A DNA stretch of 64,000 nucleotides from contig JAOTWB010000006.1 of assembly GCA_029863125.1 (NCBI GenBank), forward strand, positions 1 through 64,000, read 5' to 3'. The notes under the pieces were generated by a model. It saw only the letters and a list, made by a program, of their open reading frames with translations, had not been told where the DNA came from and did no database searches. Origin of the DNA: Gammaproteobacteria bacterium. Its GTDB lineage: Bacteria; Pseudomonadota; Gammaproteobacteria; Steroidobacterales; Woeseiaceae. The translations under genes and the position numbers were made by a program. Shown piece after piece: positions 45,811 through 54,384 of the stretch; within the stretch, counting starts at the first letter, position 1, and each line of letters opens with the position of its first letter.

Positions 45811-46298
45811 TGGAAGCGCGCGATTTCATTGCCCGGTACGCCGGCGTCTACGAGCATTCGCCGTGGGTTGCTGAGCGCGTGGCAGCGATTGCAGCTGACG
45901 ACGCTGACACCGAACGGCTGGCAGCGCTGATGGCCGACTGCGTTGACAATGCGTCGACCGAACTGCAGCTCGAGCTGATCCGGGCGCATCCCGATCTTGC
46001 GGGCCGGGCGCAGGTTGCGGGCGAACTCACGGCCGACTCCGCGCTCGAGCAGGCCAGCGCAGGACTGGATCAGTGCACTCCCGAAGAGTTCGAACGGTTT
46101 CAATCGCTAAACGCGGCCTACCGGGAAAAGTTCGGGTTCCCGTTCGTGATGGCCGTACGCGGCAGTGATCGCGCCGAAATTCTCGATACATTTGCAGCGC
46201 GCCTGCAAAATGACTACGACCTCGAATTCGAAACAGCGCTTGTCGAGATTCACAAGATAGCCCGCCTTCGCCTGGATGCCATGGGAGCCAATGAATGA
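45810..46298 (+). CDS. uraD: OHCU decarboxylase
   Basis: Decarboxylates 2-oxo-4-hydroxy-4-carboxy-5-ureidoimidazoline to S-allantoin. 162 residues, all-helical, with the family segments IRAHPDLAGRAQ (catalytic His), SAGLDQCTPEEFERF, NAAYREKFGFPFVMAVRG and a C-terminal EIHKIARLRLD. TTG 45807 is possible but ATG 45810 is better. It overlaps the allantoicase start by 4 bases. Confidence 0.95.
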   Translation: MEARDFIARYAGVYEHSPWVAERVAAIAADDADTERLAALMADCVDNASTELQLELIRAHPDLAGRAQVAGELTADSALEQASAGLDQCTPEEFERFQSLNAAYREKFGFPFVMAVRGSDRAEILDTFAARLQNDYDLEFETALVEIHKIARLRLDAMGANE

Positions 46299-47263
46299 CG
46301 CGTTCAATCCGCAAATGGGTACAGCTTGAACAGCCTCGGCTTGGAACGCGCGTGACGTTTGCAAGCGACGAGTTTTTTGGCGCCAAGGAGCGGCTCATCG
46401 ATCCTGCTGAGCCGGTCTTCATCGCCGACAAGTTCGATAATCACGGCAAGTGGATGGATGGCTGGGAGAGCCGCCGCCGCAGAGGCTCTGGACACGACCA
46501 CTGCGTCATCCGACTGGGCGTACCCGGCGTCATACACGGCTTCGATGTCGATACGAGCCACTTCACCGGTAATTACCCACCGCAGGTCTCGATCGAAGCC
46601 TGCACGAGCGACCTGGAGACACCCGAAGAAGGCTGGGTGGAACTTGTACCCAAGACGGATGTTTCGGGCGATTCGCACAATTTCCTGGATGCGCGAGACA
46701 ACGAGGTCCGAAGCCACGTTCGCCTGCACATCTACCCGGACGGCGGCGTTGCCCGCCTGCGGATATTTGGCGAGATTCGGGCCGATTTCACCGACGTCGA
46801 CGGCTATGTCGATTTGGTGGCCGTAGAGCACGGCGGTCGCGCGATCGCCTGCAGCGACGAGCACTACGGCAGCATGCACAACCTGACGGCGCCCGGCCGC
46901 GGAATCAACATGGGCGACGGCTGGGAAACGGCGCGTCGCCGCGGGCCCGGCAACGACTGGGTGATTATCGCGCTCGGCCAGCCGGGCGTCATCGAGAGGG
47001 CCGAAATCGACACCGCGCACTTCAAGGGCAATTATCCCGATCGTGTATCGCTTGAAGGAGCCATCTTCGAAAGTGACGAGCAGGCGGTCGACGGCGACAA
47101 GGAATGGCAAACGCTGTTGCCCGAGACAAAACTGAAGATGGATCAGCAGCATTACTTCGACGAGACTCTGCAGGCTATCGGCGCGGTGAGTCACGTGCGC
47201 GTGTCGATCTATCCCGATGGCGGCGTCAGCCGTGTCCGTTTGTTTGGCCAGGTTCATGGCTGA
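46295..47263 (+). CDS. alc: Allantoicase
   Basis: Hydrolyses allantoate to ureidoglycolate and urea. 322 residues as two repeated jelly-roll halves; the repeat is visible as KWMDGWESRRRRGSGHDHCV versus INMGDGWETARRRGPGNDWV. Each half ends in an IYPDGGVxRLR/VRLFG type strand. Length and repeats match bacterial allantoicases. ATGA overlap with uraD and an 8-base overlap with the ureidoglycolate lyase gene place it in the same translationally coupled run. Confidence 0.95.
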   Translation: MTRSIRKWVQLEQPRLGTRVTFASDEFFGAKERLIDPAEPVFIADKFDNHGKWMDGWESRRRRGSGHDHCVIRLGVPGVIHGFDVDTSHFTGNYPPQVSIEACTSDLETPEEGWVELVPKTDVSGDSHNFLDARDNEVRSHVRLHIYPDGGVARLRIFGEIRADFTDVDGYVDLVAVEHGGRAIACSDEHYGSMHNLTAPGRGINMGDGWETARRRGPGNDWVIIALGQPGVIERAEIDTAHFKGNYPDRVSLEGAIFESDEQAVDGDKEWQTLLPETKLKMDQQHYFDETLQAIGAVSHVRVSIYPDGGVSRVRLFGQVHG

Positions 47264-47765
47264 GGGCACGGCAATCTCGCTGACGCCGGAGCCCCTCACG
47301 CGCGAGCGCTTCGCGCCTTATGGCGACGTCATCGAAGCGGCGCTCGGCCGAGCGACGGCAATGAATGCGGCGCGGTTCGAGCGTTTTGACGATCTCTGTA
47401 AGATTGACATGGCGGACGGCGGCCATCTTGCAATGAGTGTCGCGCGATGCCGTACGCCAACGGCACTGCCGTTGCGGGTCGATATTGTGGAGCGGCATCC
47501 GCTCGGCAGCCAGGCTTTTGTCCCGCTGCAGCGATGCCGGATGGTAATAGTCGTTGCACCTCCGGGCGAGTCGGTCGAGGCAGGCGACCTGCGGGCATTC
47601 GTGACCAACGGCAAGCAAGGCTTTAACTACCATCGCGGTACCTGGCATATGCCGCTGATTGCATTTGAGGCGGGGCAGGAGTTTCTTGTCGTAGATCGAG
47701 GTGGTCCGGAGCCAAACTGCGAGGAACACGCGCTCGATGACGTGGTCATGCTGGAGGCGGTCTGA
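47256..47765 (+). CDS. allA: Ureidoglycolate lyase
   Basis: Splits ureidoglycolate into glyoxylate and urea. 169 residues of a cupin-like fold with RFAPYGDVIE at the start, VERHPLGSQAFVPL (metal-site His), GKQGFNYHRGTWHMPL (second His pair) and DRGGPEPNCEEH near the end. ATG 47256 is chosen; the longer in-frame start lies inside alc. No urease or glyoxylate genes are in the window, so urea is either excreted or handled elsewhere. Confidence 0.94.
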   Translation: MAEGTAISLTPEPLTRERFAPYGDVIEAALGRATAMNAARFERFDDLCKIDMADGGHLAMSVARCRTPTALPLRVDIVERHPLGSQAFVPLQRCRMVIVVAPPGESVEAGDLRAFVTNGKQGFNYHRGTWHMPLIAFEAGQEFLVVDRGGPEPNCEEHALDDVVMLEAV

Positions 47766-47770
47766 ATACG

Positions 47771-49066
47771 ATGCGACAAGCTTTTCGTTCTTCCATTTTG
47801 CACTGCCTTGCGGATCCGGGCGAAGCGTCGCGCGCATCCGCCTTCGAGTACTTCGAAGACGGTCTGCTGATTATTGAAGGCGGTGCTGTTCTGGAGGCAG
47901 GCAACGCCGCGACCTTGCTTGACGGGCTGGCGGAAGATGTGTTGCTTACCGAGTTTCCCGGCAAGCTGATTGTGCCGGGATTTATCGATTGTCACGTTCA
48001 TTATCCGCAGCTCGACATCATTGCGTCCTACGGCGAACAGCTGCTCGACTGGCTGCACCGCTATGCTTATCCGGCTGAAGCGCGCTTCAGCGACCCGGAA
48101 TACGCGCGCGAGTCCGCAAAGGTCTTTGTCGACGAACTGTTGAACAATGGCACGACTACAGCGCTGGTGTTCGGCACCGTGCATCCGCATTCCGCCGACG
48201 CGATATTTGAAGCGGCGGCGGCGCGCGATATGCGCCTGATTGCCGGCAAAGTTCTCATGGACTGCAACTGCCCCGACGAACTCAGGGACAATGCCGACTC
48301 GGCATATGCCGATAGCAAAGCACTGATCGAGCGCTGGCACGGCCAGGGCCGTCTCGGCTATGCGATCACGCCGCGCTTTGCGCTGACATCAACTGAAGAG
48401 CAGCTCGCCGCGGCCGGAAGGCTTGCGCGTGAGTATCCCGAGGTGTGGGTTCACACGCATCTCGCCGAGAATCACGACGAGGTGGAACAAATTGCGAGAC
48501 AGTTCCCGTCCTCGAGAAGCTACCTCGACGTGTACGATCAATTCGGTCTGCTGCGCGAGCGCTCTGTTTTTGCGCACTGCCTGCACCTGGATGACCAGGA
48601 CCGCGCGCGCATGGCGGGCACCGGCGGCGCGGCTGCGTTTTGTCCGACATCCAATCTGTTCCTGGGCAGCGGCTTGTTCGATCTGCCCGCGATGCGTGCC
48701 GCCAACGTGCGCTGCGGGCTGGGCACGGACGTCGGTGGTGGCACGAGCCTGTCCCTGCTAAAGACGGCCAGCGAGGCCTACAAGGTGCTGCATCTGCAGG
48801 GTCACGCGCTGCCGGCAACGCGGGCACTTTACCTGGCAACGCTTGGCGCGGCCGAGGCGCTGTACCTGGATGACGCCATCGGCAATTTCCGGGCCGGCAA
48901 AGAAGCGGACTTTGTCGTACTCGACCCGAAGGGTTCGAAGCTGACGGCTCGCCGCATGTCGTCGGCAGAGACGATCGAGGAGGCGTTTTTCGCGCTGCTG
49001 ACGCTCGGGGACGAGCGGCATGTCGCGGCGACATACATCAAAGGGTCGGCGCCAAAAAATAATTAA
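47771..49066 (+). CDS. guaD: Guanine deaminase
   Basis: Deaminates guanine to xanthine, the entry point for XDH. 431 residues of the amidohydrolase superfamily: zinc motif GFIDCHVHYPQLD, guanase segment LLDWLHRYAYPAEARF, TRFAL-type TPRFALTST, THLAENHDEVE, FAHCLHLDD and GLGTDVGGGTS. It is the last gene of the purine operon, 5 bases after allA, and a terminator follows. Confidence 0.95.
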   Translation: MRQAFRSSILHCLADPGEASRASAFEYFEDGLLIIEGGAVLEAGNAATLLDGLAEDVLLTEFPGKLIVPGFIDCHVHYPQLDIIASYGEQLLDWLHRYAYPAEARFSDPEYARESAKVFVDELLNNGTTTALVFGTVHPHSADAIFEAAAARDMRLIAGKVLMDCNCPDELRDNADSAYADSKALIERWHGQGRLGYAITPRFALTSTEEQLAAAGRLAREYPEVWVHTHLAENHDEVEQIARQFPSSRSYLDVYDQFGLLRERSVFAHCLHLDDQDRARMAGTGGAAAFCPTSNLFLGSGLFDLPAMRAANVRCGLGTDVGGGTSLSLLKTASEAYKVLHLQGHALPATRALYLATLGAAEALYLDDAIGNFRAGKEADFVVLDPKGSKLTARRMSSAETIEEAFFALLTLGDERHVAATYIKGSAPKNN

Positions 49067-49111
49067 AAACAGAGTATTACGGCGCCGCGGCCGCGCATCT
49101 CTCGGATCGGT

Positions 49112-49135
49112 GACCGGCCAAACGGTCTATTTTTC
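49112..49135 (+). terminator. Probable intrinsic terminator of the purine operon
   Basis: GACCG (49112-49116) pairs with CGGTC (49123-49127) across GCCAAA, followed by TATTTTTC. The stem is short but the position, 46 bases after guaD and before the next gene, is right. Confidence 0.5.
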
Positions 49136-49152
49136 CCAGATGGTCTTTTTTC

Positions 49153-49839
49153 ATGGCGGACGTTCAAAAGTGCGCCTATATTCCCAACGTCGTGCAAGAT
49201 CATCCTAATAAACTCAATATCGTTTTCTTCGCGTTGCTGCAGCCCCTTGCACGCATTTTCCTGCGCTTTGGCAGGGGCTACCGGGAATTCTCGGAGCTCT
49301 CGAAAGCGGCCTTTGTTGCCGTTGCCGCCGAAGACTATGGCGTGCACGGCCGGCCGACCAACGTGTCGCGCATTGCCGCAATGACCGGGCTCACGCGCAA
49401 GGAAGTCAGCCGAATCCGCAATCGGATTGAGGAACGTAAAGCTGTGGTCACCGACCGCGGAACGCCGCTGCAGGAGGTCATCTCGGCGTGGCGAATGTCC
49501 GACGAGTTTCGTGGCGAGAACGGCGAAGCGGCGGTACTCCCGCTAACGGGTAAGCGCGGTTCGTTCCAGTCGCTCGTCAGGCAATTCGCCGGCGACATTC
49601 CCGAGGGCGCCATGCGTAAAGAGCTGCAGCGCATCGGCGCAGCCTACATTTCCGACGACGCCATTGAGCTGTGTCCGAAGAGGCCGGGCATTGACGAAGC
49701 AGAGGCAGAATTGGCACGCAAGCTGCGGGCTGGACCCTATGAAGTCCTGGTTGCGCTGGCTCAATATGCCGCGGAGCAGAATGGCAACGACTGCAGGCCG
49801 TTCGAATCCGCTGAACGTGGACATCATTCGGCGAATTGA
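49153..49839 (+). CDS. DUF6502-family protein with helix-turn-helix
   Basis: 228 residues. The pattern LLQPLARIFLRFGRGYREFSEL followed by SRIAAMTGLTRKEVSRIRNR (a helix-turn-helix) is that of the DUF6502 family. Function unknown, probably DNA-binding. The C-terminal half has KRGSFQSLVRQFAGDIPEGAMRKEL and no enzyme motif. The start has a poor ribosome site (TTTTTTC before the ATG). It ends inside the convergent OsmC gene by 16 bases. Confidence 0.75.
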   Translation: MADVQKCAYIPNVVQDHPNKLNIVFFALLQPLARIFLRFGRGYREFSELSKAAFVAVAAEDYGVHGRPTNVSRIAAMTGLTRKEVSRIRNRIEERKAVVTDRGTPLQEVISAWRMSDEFRGENGEAAVLPLTGKRGSFQSLVRQFAGDIPEGAMRKELQRIGAAYISDDAIELCPKRPGIDEAEAELARKLRAGPYEVLVALAQYAAEQNGNDCRPFESAERGHHSAN

Positions 49840-50261
49840 ACCTTCGCGCTGAGGCGCGTCCCCGCTTTCAGGGAATTGGTGATCAGGCAGTGATGTTCTG
49901 CCTTTTCCAGGAGACGAAGCGCTTTTTTTTCGTCCGTACCGGGGGGCACGCCGAGTTGCACGGTGAGATCAAAGCTCGTGAACCGAGTAACCCGCTCGAT
50001 TTTGTCGAGCGTGCCTGAAACGTTACAGCTCAGCGACACCCATTCGAATCTCGAGGCCCGTGCGATCGCGCGAAAAGAGAGTATGAAGCAGTCCGCCACT
50101 GAGCCAACCAGGAGGGTCTCGGGCGACCAGAGATCGCCGGGGCCACCAAACTCCGGGGGGGCTGCGGTCTCGAGGGGCGCGAGCCCCGGGCTCGACAGTA
50201 CGACCTGGCTGTCTGCGCCGGCGCTCGCGGAGACGGCGTAATGATGCGGCAGTTCCTGCAT
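49824..50261 (-). CDS. OsmC-family peroxiredoxin-like protein
   Basis: 145 residues of the OsmC/Ohr/YhfA fold. The two redox cysteines are in SVADCFILSFRA and EHHCLITNSL. The first helix bears the typical LVGSVADC motif, so the Cys pair for hydroperoxide reduction is complete. It may detoxify organic peroxides. Convergent overlap of 16 bases with the DUF6502 gene. Confidence 0.88.
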   Translation of the reverse strand: MQELPHHYAVSASAGADSQVVLSSPGLAPLETAAPPEFGGPGDLWSPETLLVGSVADCFILSFRAIARASRFEWVSLSCNVSGTLDKIERVTRFTSFDLTVQLGVPPGTDEKKALRLLEKAEHHCLITNSLKAGTRLSAKVQFAE

Positions 50262-50435
50262 GTTTCTTTCGATTATGGCTAACGGAAACCCAGTTTTTGG
50301 GTAGCGACGCGGAATAGCAAGTATCGGAAAACCGAAATGCGCGAATTGTCGAAAAAAGGAATTAGGTCACAGGATCTGCCGTCCGGATTTTGCATAATTC
50401 AAACAGTGCAGTGAACGTGACGACCCGGTAAGCCG

Positions 50436-51023
50436 ATGCGCGACACGCCTATAGACAGGATCATGACGACAGATCCCGTGATTATCGGGCCGGGTGATAG
50501 TGCGGCAAAGGCGAGAAAGCTATTGGAAACGTCCAATATCCATCATCTGCCCGTCGTTGACAACGGCAGGTTGGTGGGCATGGTGTCATCGGCGGATCTC
50601 CTGAAGCTCTACGTGCTTGACGAAGATGTGGCATTGGCTACGCTCGCAACCGTCAGCCAGATTATGGAACTGGACCCGGTGGTTCTTAGCTCGGCGGCGA
50701 CGCTGCGCGATGCCGCGGAGAAGCTCATGAACGGTGGTTTTCATGCGCTCCCTGTTGTCGATGCCGATCGTAGTCTCGTCGGTATCGTGACGTCGGTTGA
50801 CCTCGTCGACGCATTGCTGAGGTCATTGCCTGTCGGCGATGGCAGCATTATCGAAGCACCGGCGCACAGCCTGTCAGACCTTATGGAAGACAACCGGCTT
50901 CTACGGCAGGTTTGCAAAGCGGCGGAACTCTACGTTCGAAGCGGCCATGGTGAGCATGAACACAGCGTGTTGATCAAGCGCCTCGACGACGTCGGGCGTC
51001 GCACCGCAACCGTCGATGTCTGA
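50436..51023 (+). CDS. CBS-domain pair protein
   Basis: 195 residues with two CBS motifs: residues 8-60 (MTTDPVIIGPGDSAAKARKLL, HHLPVVDNGRLVGMVSS) and 74-130 (MELDPVVLSSAATLRDAAEKL, HALPVVDADRSLVGIVTS). Such pairs bind adenosyl nucleotides as energy or nucleotide sensors. A C-terminal 60-residue tail has no clear motif. It may be a stand-alone sensor. The 174-base upstream gap contains CATAAT at 50393 but no clear -35. Confidence 0.88.
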   Translation: MRDTPIDRIMTTDPVIIGPGDSAAKARKLLETSNIHHLPVVDNGRLVGMVSSADLLKLYVLDEDVALATLATVSQIMELDPVVLSSAATLRDAAEKLMNGGFHALPVVDADRSLVGIVTSVDLVDALLRSLPVGDGSIIEAPAHSLSDLMEDNRLLRQVCKAAELYVRSGHGEHEHSVLIKRLDDVGRRTATVDV

Positions 51024-51047
51024 AGATTGCGGCCGTAATTGCATGGC

Positions 51048-51653
51048 TTATCGGGCTGCGGGCTCGCCGTCGGTTTTTACGTGAGGGGCAAGCCGGTCCA
51101 GCAGGCCGGCCATTTCGGGTCGGTTGGCGCGCAATTCGTCGACGGAAAAACCCGATAGCTCGTAAGGCAGAACCAGCCAGTCATCCGTCTCATGGATATA
51201 GTAGTCGGGCGCGCTCAGCGTCTTATCCATCGGCCGGTACCAGACTGACGCCGTGCGGATTTCATGCGGCAGATTGCGGCGCGTTCTCGTTGCGAGCTGG
51301 TTGATGACGGCAGTCACGCTCGATCCGGTACTGTAGACATCATCGACGATGAGCATGGAGTGATGCGAGCATAGAGTCTCGAGAAGGTACTGCATGCCGT
51401 GTACGCGGATCGAGTCCGCCTTGCTGACCATTTGCGAGTAGCGCGGTGCGCCCGAATAGGATGTGCGAATCGCAATGTGGTCGGTCTTGACCCCAAAGAA
51501 ATCGAGTCCCTCCTGTACCGCGATACCGACCGCACTTCCACCCCGCCAGAGACCGACGAGAAAGTCCGGTTTGAAGCCGGACTGGTAGATATTCGCCGCG
51601 AGCTGAAACGAGTCCCGGAGCAAATCATCGGCGGCTATGAATCGCTCATTCAT
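51048..51653 (-). CDS. Purine-type phosphoribosyltransferase, first of a divergent pair
   Basis: Type I phosphoribosyltransferase, 201 residues, with the PRPP-binding loop MLIVDDVYSTGSS and the pyrophosphate loop VGLWRGGSAVGIAVQEGL. The closest match by pattern is the small hypoxanthine/xanthine-guanine type, but the base is not determined. ATG 51653 avoids the divergent neighbour; the earlier start adds a Cys-rich leader. Paralogous to the adjacent gene at 51737 (shared motif order and C-terminal DDWLVLPYEL / AEWLVFPHEL). Confidence 0.88.
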   Translation of the reverse strand: MNERFIAADDLLRDSFQLAANIYQSGFKPDFLVGLWRGGSAVGIAVQEGLDFFGVKTDHIAIRTSYSGAPRYSQMVSKADSIRVHGMQYLLETLCSHHSMLIVDDVYSTGSSVTAVINQLATRTRRNLPHEIRTASVWYRPMDKTLSAPDYYIHETDDWLVLPYELSGFSVDELRANRPEMAGLLDRLAPHVKTDGEPAAR

Positions 51654-51695
51654 TGTTGTTGTATCCGGGCTGCACTGAGTAGAATTAGGCTGCGC

Positions 51696-51726
51696 ATTAT
51701 ACCGGCAGCCACCGGTCCGCATTCAA
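51696..51726 (-). promoter_or_regulatory. Promoter of the 51048-51653 phosphoribosyltransferase gene
   Basis: On the minus strand TTGAAT (51726-51721) and a perfect TATAAT (51701-51696) are 19 bases apart in the 83-base spacer between the two divergent genes. Confidence 0.4.
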
Positions 51727-51736
51727 GAGAAAAATA

Positions 51737-52309
51737 ATGGAAAAAACCGTTCTCTCCGCCCAGGAGCTCCTCGAGGATTCCATCGAACTCGGCATCAGAA
51801 TTCTCGAGAGCGGATTCGAGCCGACCTTGATTATTGCAATCTGGCGAGGTGGAACCCCCGTCGGCATGGCCGTGCAGGAAGTCCTGAGCTACTGCGGCAT
51901 AGAGTCGGACCACATCGCCATTCGCACCTCGTCCTATGTCGGGGTCGACGAGCGAGGCGCCGTTGCGGTTCACGGACTCAATTACATTATCAAGAAGATT
52001 TGTCATGACGACCGCCTGCTGATCGTTGATGACGTATTCGACACCGGCAATACGATTGCAGCCGTGATCGACGAGCTGTCCAGGCGTGCCCGTGGCAACA
52101 CGCCGGAAGACATCCGCATCGCCGTGCCGTGGTTCAAACCCAGCCGTAACGAGACGGATCTCATCCCCGATTATTTCCTCCACGAGACGGCTGAATGGCT
52201 CGTGTTTCCCCACGAACTGGACGCATTGACACCTGAGGAACTGCGCAAGCACCGGCCGGAAATCGCGAGGATCGTGCAAAATGCGAAGTCGGCCGCGCTT
52301 TCGGCCTGA
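51737..52309 (+). CDS. Purine-type phosphoribosyltransferase, second of a divergent pair
   Basis: 190 residues. PRPP loop LLIVDDVFDTGNT, pyrophosphate loop IAIWRGGTPVGMAVQEVL. It is homologous to the 51048 gene over its full length (LEDSIELGIRILESGFEPTL versus RDSFQLAANIYQSGFKPDFL), so they are ancient duplicates with diverged base pockets. AAGAGAAAAATA precedes the ATG. The LOG gene starts 8 bases after its stop, in the same direction. Confidence 0.88.
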   Translation: MEKTVLSAQELLEDSIELGIRILESGFEPTLIIAIWRGGTPVGMAVQEVLSYCGIESDHIAIRTSSYVGVDERGAVAVHGLNYIIKKICHDDRLLIVDDVFDTGNTIAAVIDELSRRARGNTPEDIRIAVPWFKPSRNETDLIPDYFLHETAEWLVFPHELDALTPEELRKHRPEIARIVQNAKSAALSA

Positions 52310-52316
52310 TTGGGCG

Positions 52317-52886
52317 ATGCGGCGCGTCTGTGTCTACTGTGGTTCCAACGTGGGCGCCCGCCAGCTGTATGCAGACGCTGCGCGCGAATTGGCCGAAGTC
52401 CTTGTCCGGCATGATCTCGACCTCGTCTATGGCGGCGCTGATAAAGGCCTCATGGGGGTTCTTGCGAACACCGTCCTCGAGCGTGGCGGAAAGGTGCACG
52501 GCGTCATTCCGAAATTGCTCTGCGAAAAGGAGATTGCGCACGAGGGCTTGACCGAATTGCACGTTGTGTCGTCAATGCACGCGCGCAAGTCGATGATGGC
52601 GGCGTTGTCCGACGGCTTCATAGCGATGCCGGGCGGTTTCGGGACGCTCGAGGAGATCATTGAAATCATCACCTGGGGACAGCTTCGTTTCCACGACAAG
52701 CCGTGTGGACTGCTCAATGTCGGCGGCTATTTCGATCACCTGCTCGGCTACCTGGATCATGCACAGAGGGAAGGATTCCTGCGACCCGAAAACCGTCAGA
52801 TGCTGCTGTGCGACAGGAGTGCGACCGGATTGATCCAGAAGTTCGAGCAATACACGGCACCACATGTCGAAAAGTGGATCCGCTAG
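52317..52886 (+). CDS. LOG-family nucleoside-5'-monophosphate phosphoribohydrolase
   Basis: 189 residues of the TIGR00730/LOG (lysine decarboxylase-like fold) family. It shows VYCGSNVGARQLY, DLVYGGADKGLMGVLA, MHARKSMMAALSDGFIAMP and PGGFGTLEEIIEIITWGQL, the last being the diagnostic motif. LOG enzymes release a base and ribose-5-phosphate from AMP-like or cytokinin nucleotides. Coming right after a phosphoribosyltransferase that does the reverse, it suggests a local role in nucleotide base turnover. Confidence 0.92.
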   Translation: MRRVCVYCGSNVGARQLYADAARELAEVLVRHDLDLVYGGADKGLMGVLANTVLERGGKVHGVIPKLLCEKEIAHEGLTELHVVSSMHARKSMMAALSDGFIAMPGGFGTLEEIIEIITWGQLRFHDKPCGLLNVGGYFDHLLGYLDHAQREGFLRPENRQMLLCDRSATGLIQKFEQYTAPHVEKWIR

Positions 52887-53193
52887 TCGGGCGCGTTCCT
52901 GAAGTTCAGCCGCAGTGTTCGCGTGGCTGGCGATCTCAGATTCTGGCCGTGTAAAGCGTGGCGAATTCCGAAACGCCGACCGACGAGACCCGGTCTGTAC
53001 CGGGATCGGGTCATTGAATTTTCTTTCGAACCTGCACTCCGTCGCCCGGGGTGCCAGACCGGGCTATGTTCGCCAAATGCTTCATGAATCGGCCAATTTG
53101 GTCAGCTTATGTTCAAAAGAACGGGAACCAATCGACATTTCGGGTAATCGATGGGCGATTTACAGCGTGACGCGCATTGGCCAAACTGCGTGG
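52887..53193. other. Non-coding gap before the phosphotransferase gene
   Basis: 307 bases with no gene I can support. The phosphotransferase frame stays open upstream of its chosen ATG through this gap, but the encoded peptide looks random and has no good ribosome site. Confidence 0.5.
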
Positions 53194-54243
53194 ATGTCCC
53201 CGCCCGTAACAGCGCACACGGTCGTATCGGCCGAGCCGCCGCACATTCCTGTCGCTGAGGTCGAGCTTGCTGTGACACAGCAGTTCGGTGTCCACGGCAG
53301 CTATATGCCGCTGGTCAGCGAGCGCGACCAGAACTTCCGGCTACGGACGAGCAGCGGCGCCGAGTACGTTGTCAAAGTAGCGAGTTCGGCCGAGCCCGGG
53401 CGGGTGACCGACTTCCAGCTTGCCGCGCTACGCCACCTGGAGACGGCCGGGACCGTACCTGTGCCCAAGGTCATGGCGACGCTCGACGGACGGCACGCAG
53501 GAAGCATCGAGAATGCGGGCCAGGTTTACAGGCTTCGCCTGGTGAGCTATCTGGCGGGAGAGACGCTTGCGTCGGTACCGCTGGATACGGATATGTCGCG
53601 GGATCTCGGCGCCAGCCTCGCGCGTCTGGACCTGGGGCTCGACGGCTTTTCGCATGAGGGCGAGCGCCCGGTATTGCTGTGGGACCTGCAGCGAGCCGGT
53701 GAACTGCGCGACCTGCTTGACGGTATCGACAGTCCTGCCATTCGCGGCGAGGTATTGCGCGTCATTGACGACTTTGATCAGCGCGTTCGGCCCGAGCTGA
53801 ACACGCTGCGTAAACAGGTGATACACGGCGATGCGAACCCGGAAAACGTCCTCGTGAATCCGGTTAGCCGCCGTGTATCGGGGTTCATCGATTTCGGCGA
53901 CATGATTCGGGCACCGCTGGTCTTCGACGTCGCCATTGCCGCGGCATACCTGCGTGCTTCAAAGGCGGACGCACTCGGGCTGATTGCGCCGTTCGTTGCC
54001 GGCTATCATGCCCTCCGGCCGCTCTTTCACGCGGAGCTGGCGCTGCTGTTCGATCTCGTGCGCGCGCGTCTTGCAACGACGATAACCCTGCTTTACTGGC
54101 GCCTGGATGCGCGCGATGACGACGATCTTTACCGCCAGAAAACACTGGCCCGGGAAAGCGATGCGGTGGATTTCCTGGCCGCGCTGGACGACCTGGGAAG
54201 AGCCGCGTTCTTGCACCGGCTGCAGCGCGCGACAGGCGCCTAG
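53194..54243 (+). CDS. APH-family phosphotransferase (hydroxylysine-kinase-like)
   Basis: Small-molecule kinase, 349 residues from ATG 53194. It has the APH-like N-lobe (FRLRTSSGAEYVVKVASSAE), the Brenner catalytic loop VIHGDANPENVLVN and the metal site SGFIDFGDMIRAP. Distance and order match the hydroxylysine kinase group and the kinase half of class III aminotransferase/phosphotransferase proteins. Substrate unknown. No fused aminotransferase is present; the next gene is a GGDEF protein. Confidence 0.85.
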   Translation: MSPPVTAHTVVSAEPPHIPVAEVELAVTQQFGVHGSYMPLVSERDQNFRLRTSSGAEYVVKVASSAEPGRVTDFQLAALRHLETAGTVPVPKVMATLDGRHAGSIENAGQVYRLRLVSYLAGETLASVPLDTDMSRDLGASLARLDLGLDGFSHEGERPVLLWDLQRAGELRDLLDGIDSPAIRGEVLRVIDDFDQRVRPELNTLRKQVIHGDANPENVLVNPVSRRVSGFIDFGDMIRAPLVFDVAIAAAYLRASKADALGLIAPFVAGYHALRPLFHAELALLFDLVRARLATTITLLYWRLDARDDDDLYRQKTLARESDAVDFLAALDDLGRAAFLHRLQRATGA

Positions 54244-54384
54244 GTCCCGCGATTTAACAATAATCAGCCCGCATTCCGACAGGCCGCGGCAGTATCTCCG
54301 TCCAATTGAGAAACAGTTCCTTAAATCAGCGGCTTACGAGCCGTAGGATGAGGTTCCCTGTATCGCTATTTGGGCACGGTACTG

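Noticed and set aside
52915..53193. Extended N-terminus of the phosphotransferase
   Set aside because: Open frame but no kinase-like sequence, and the aligned N-lobe begins well after ATG 53194.
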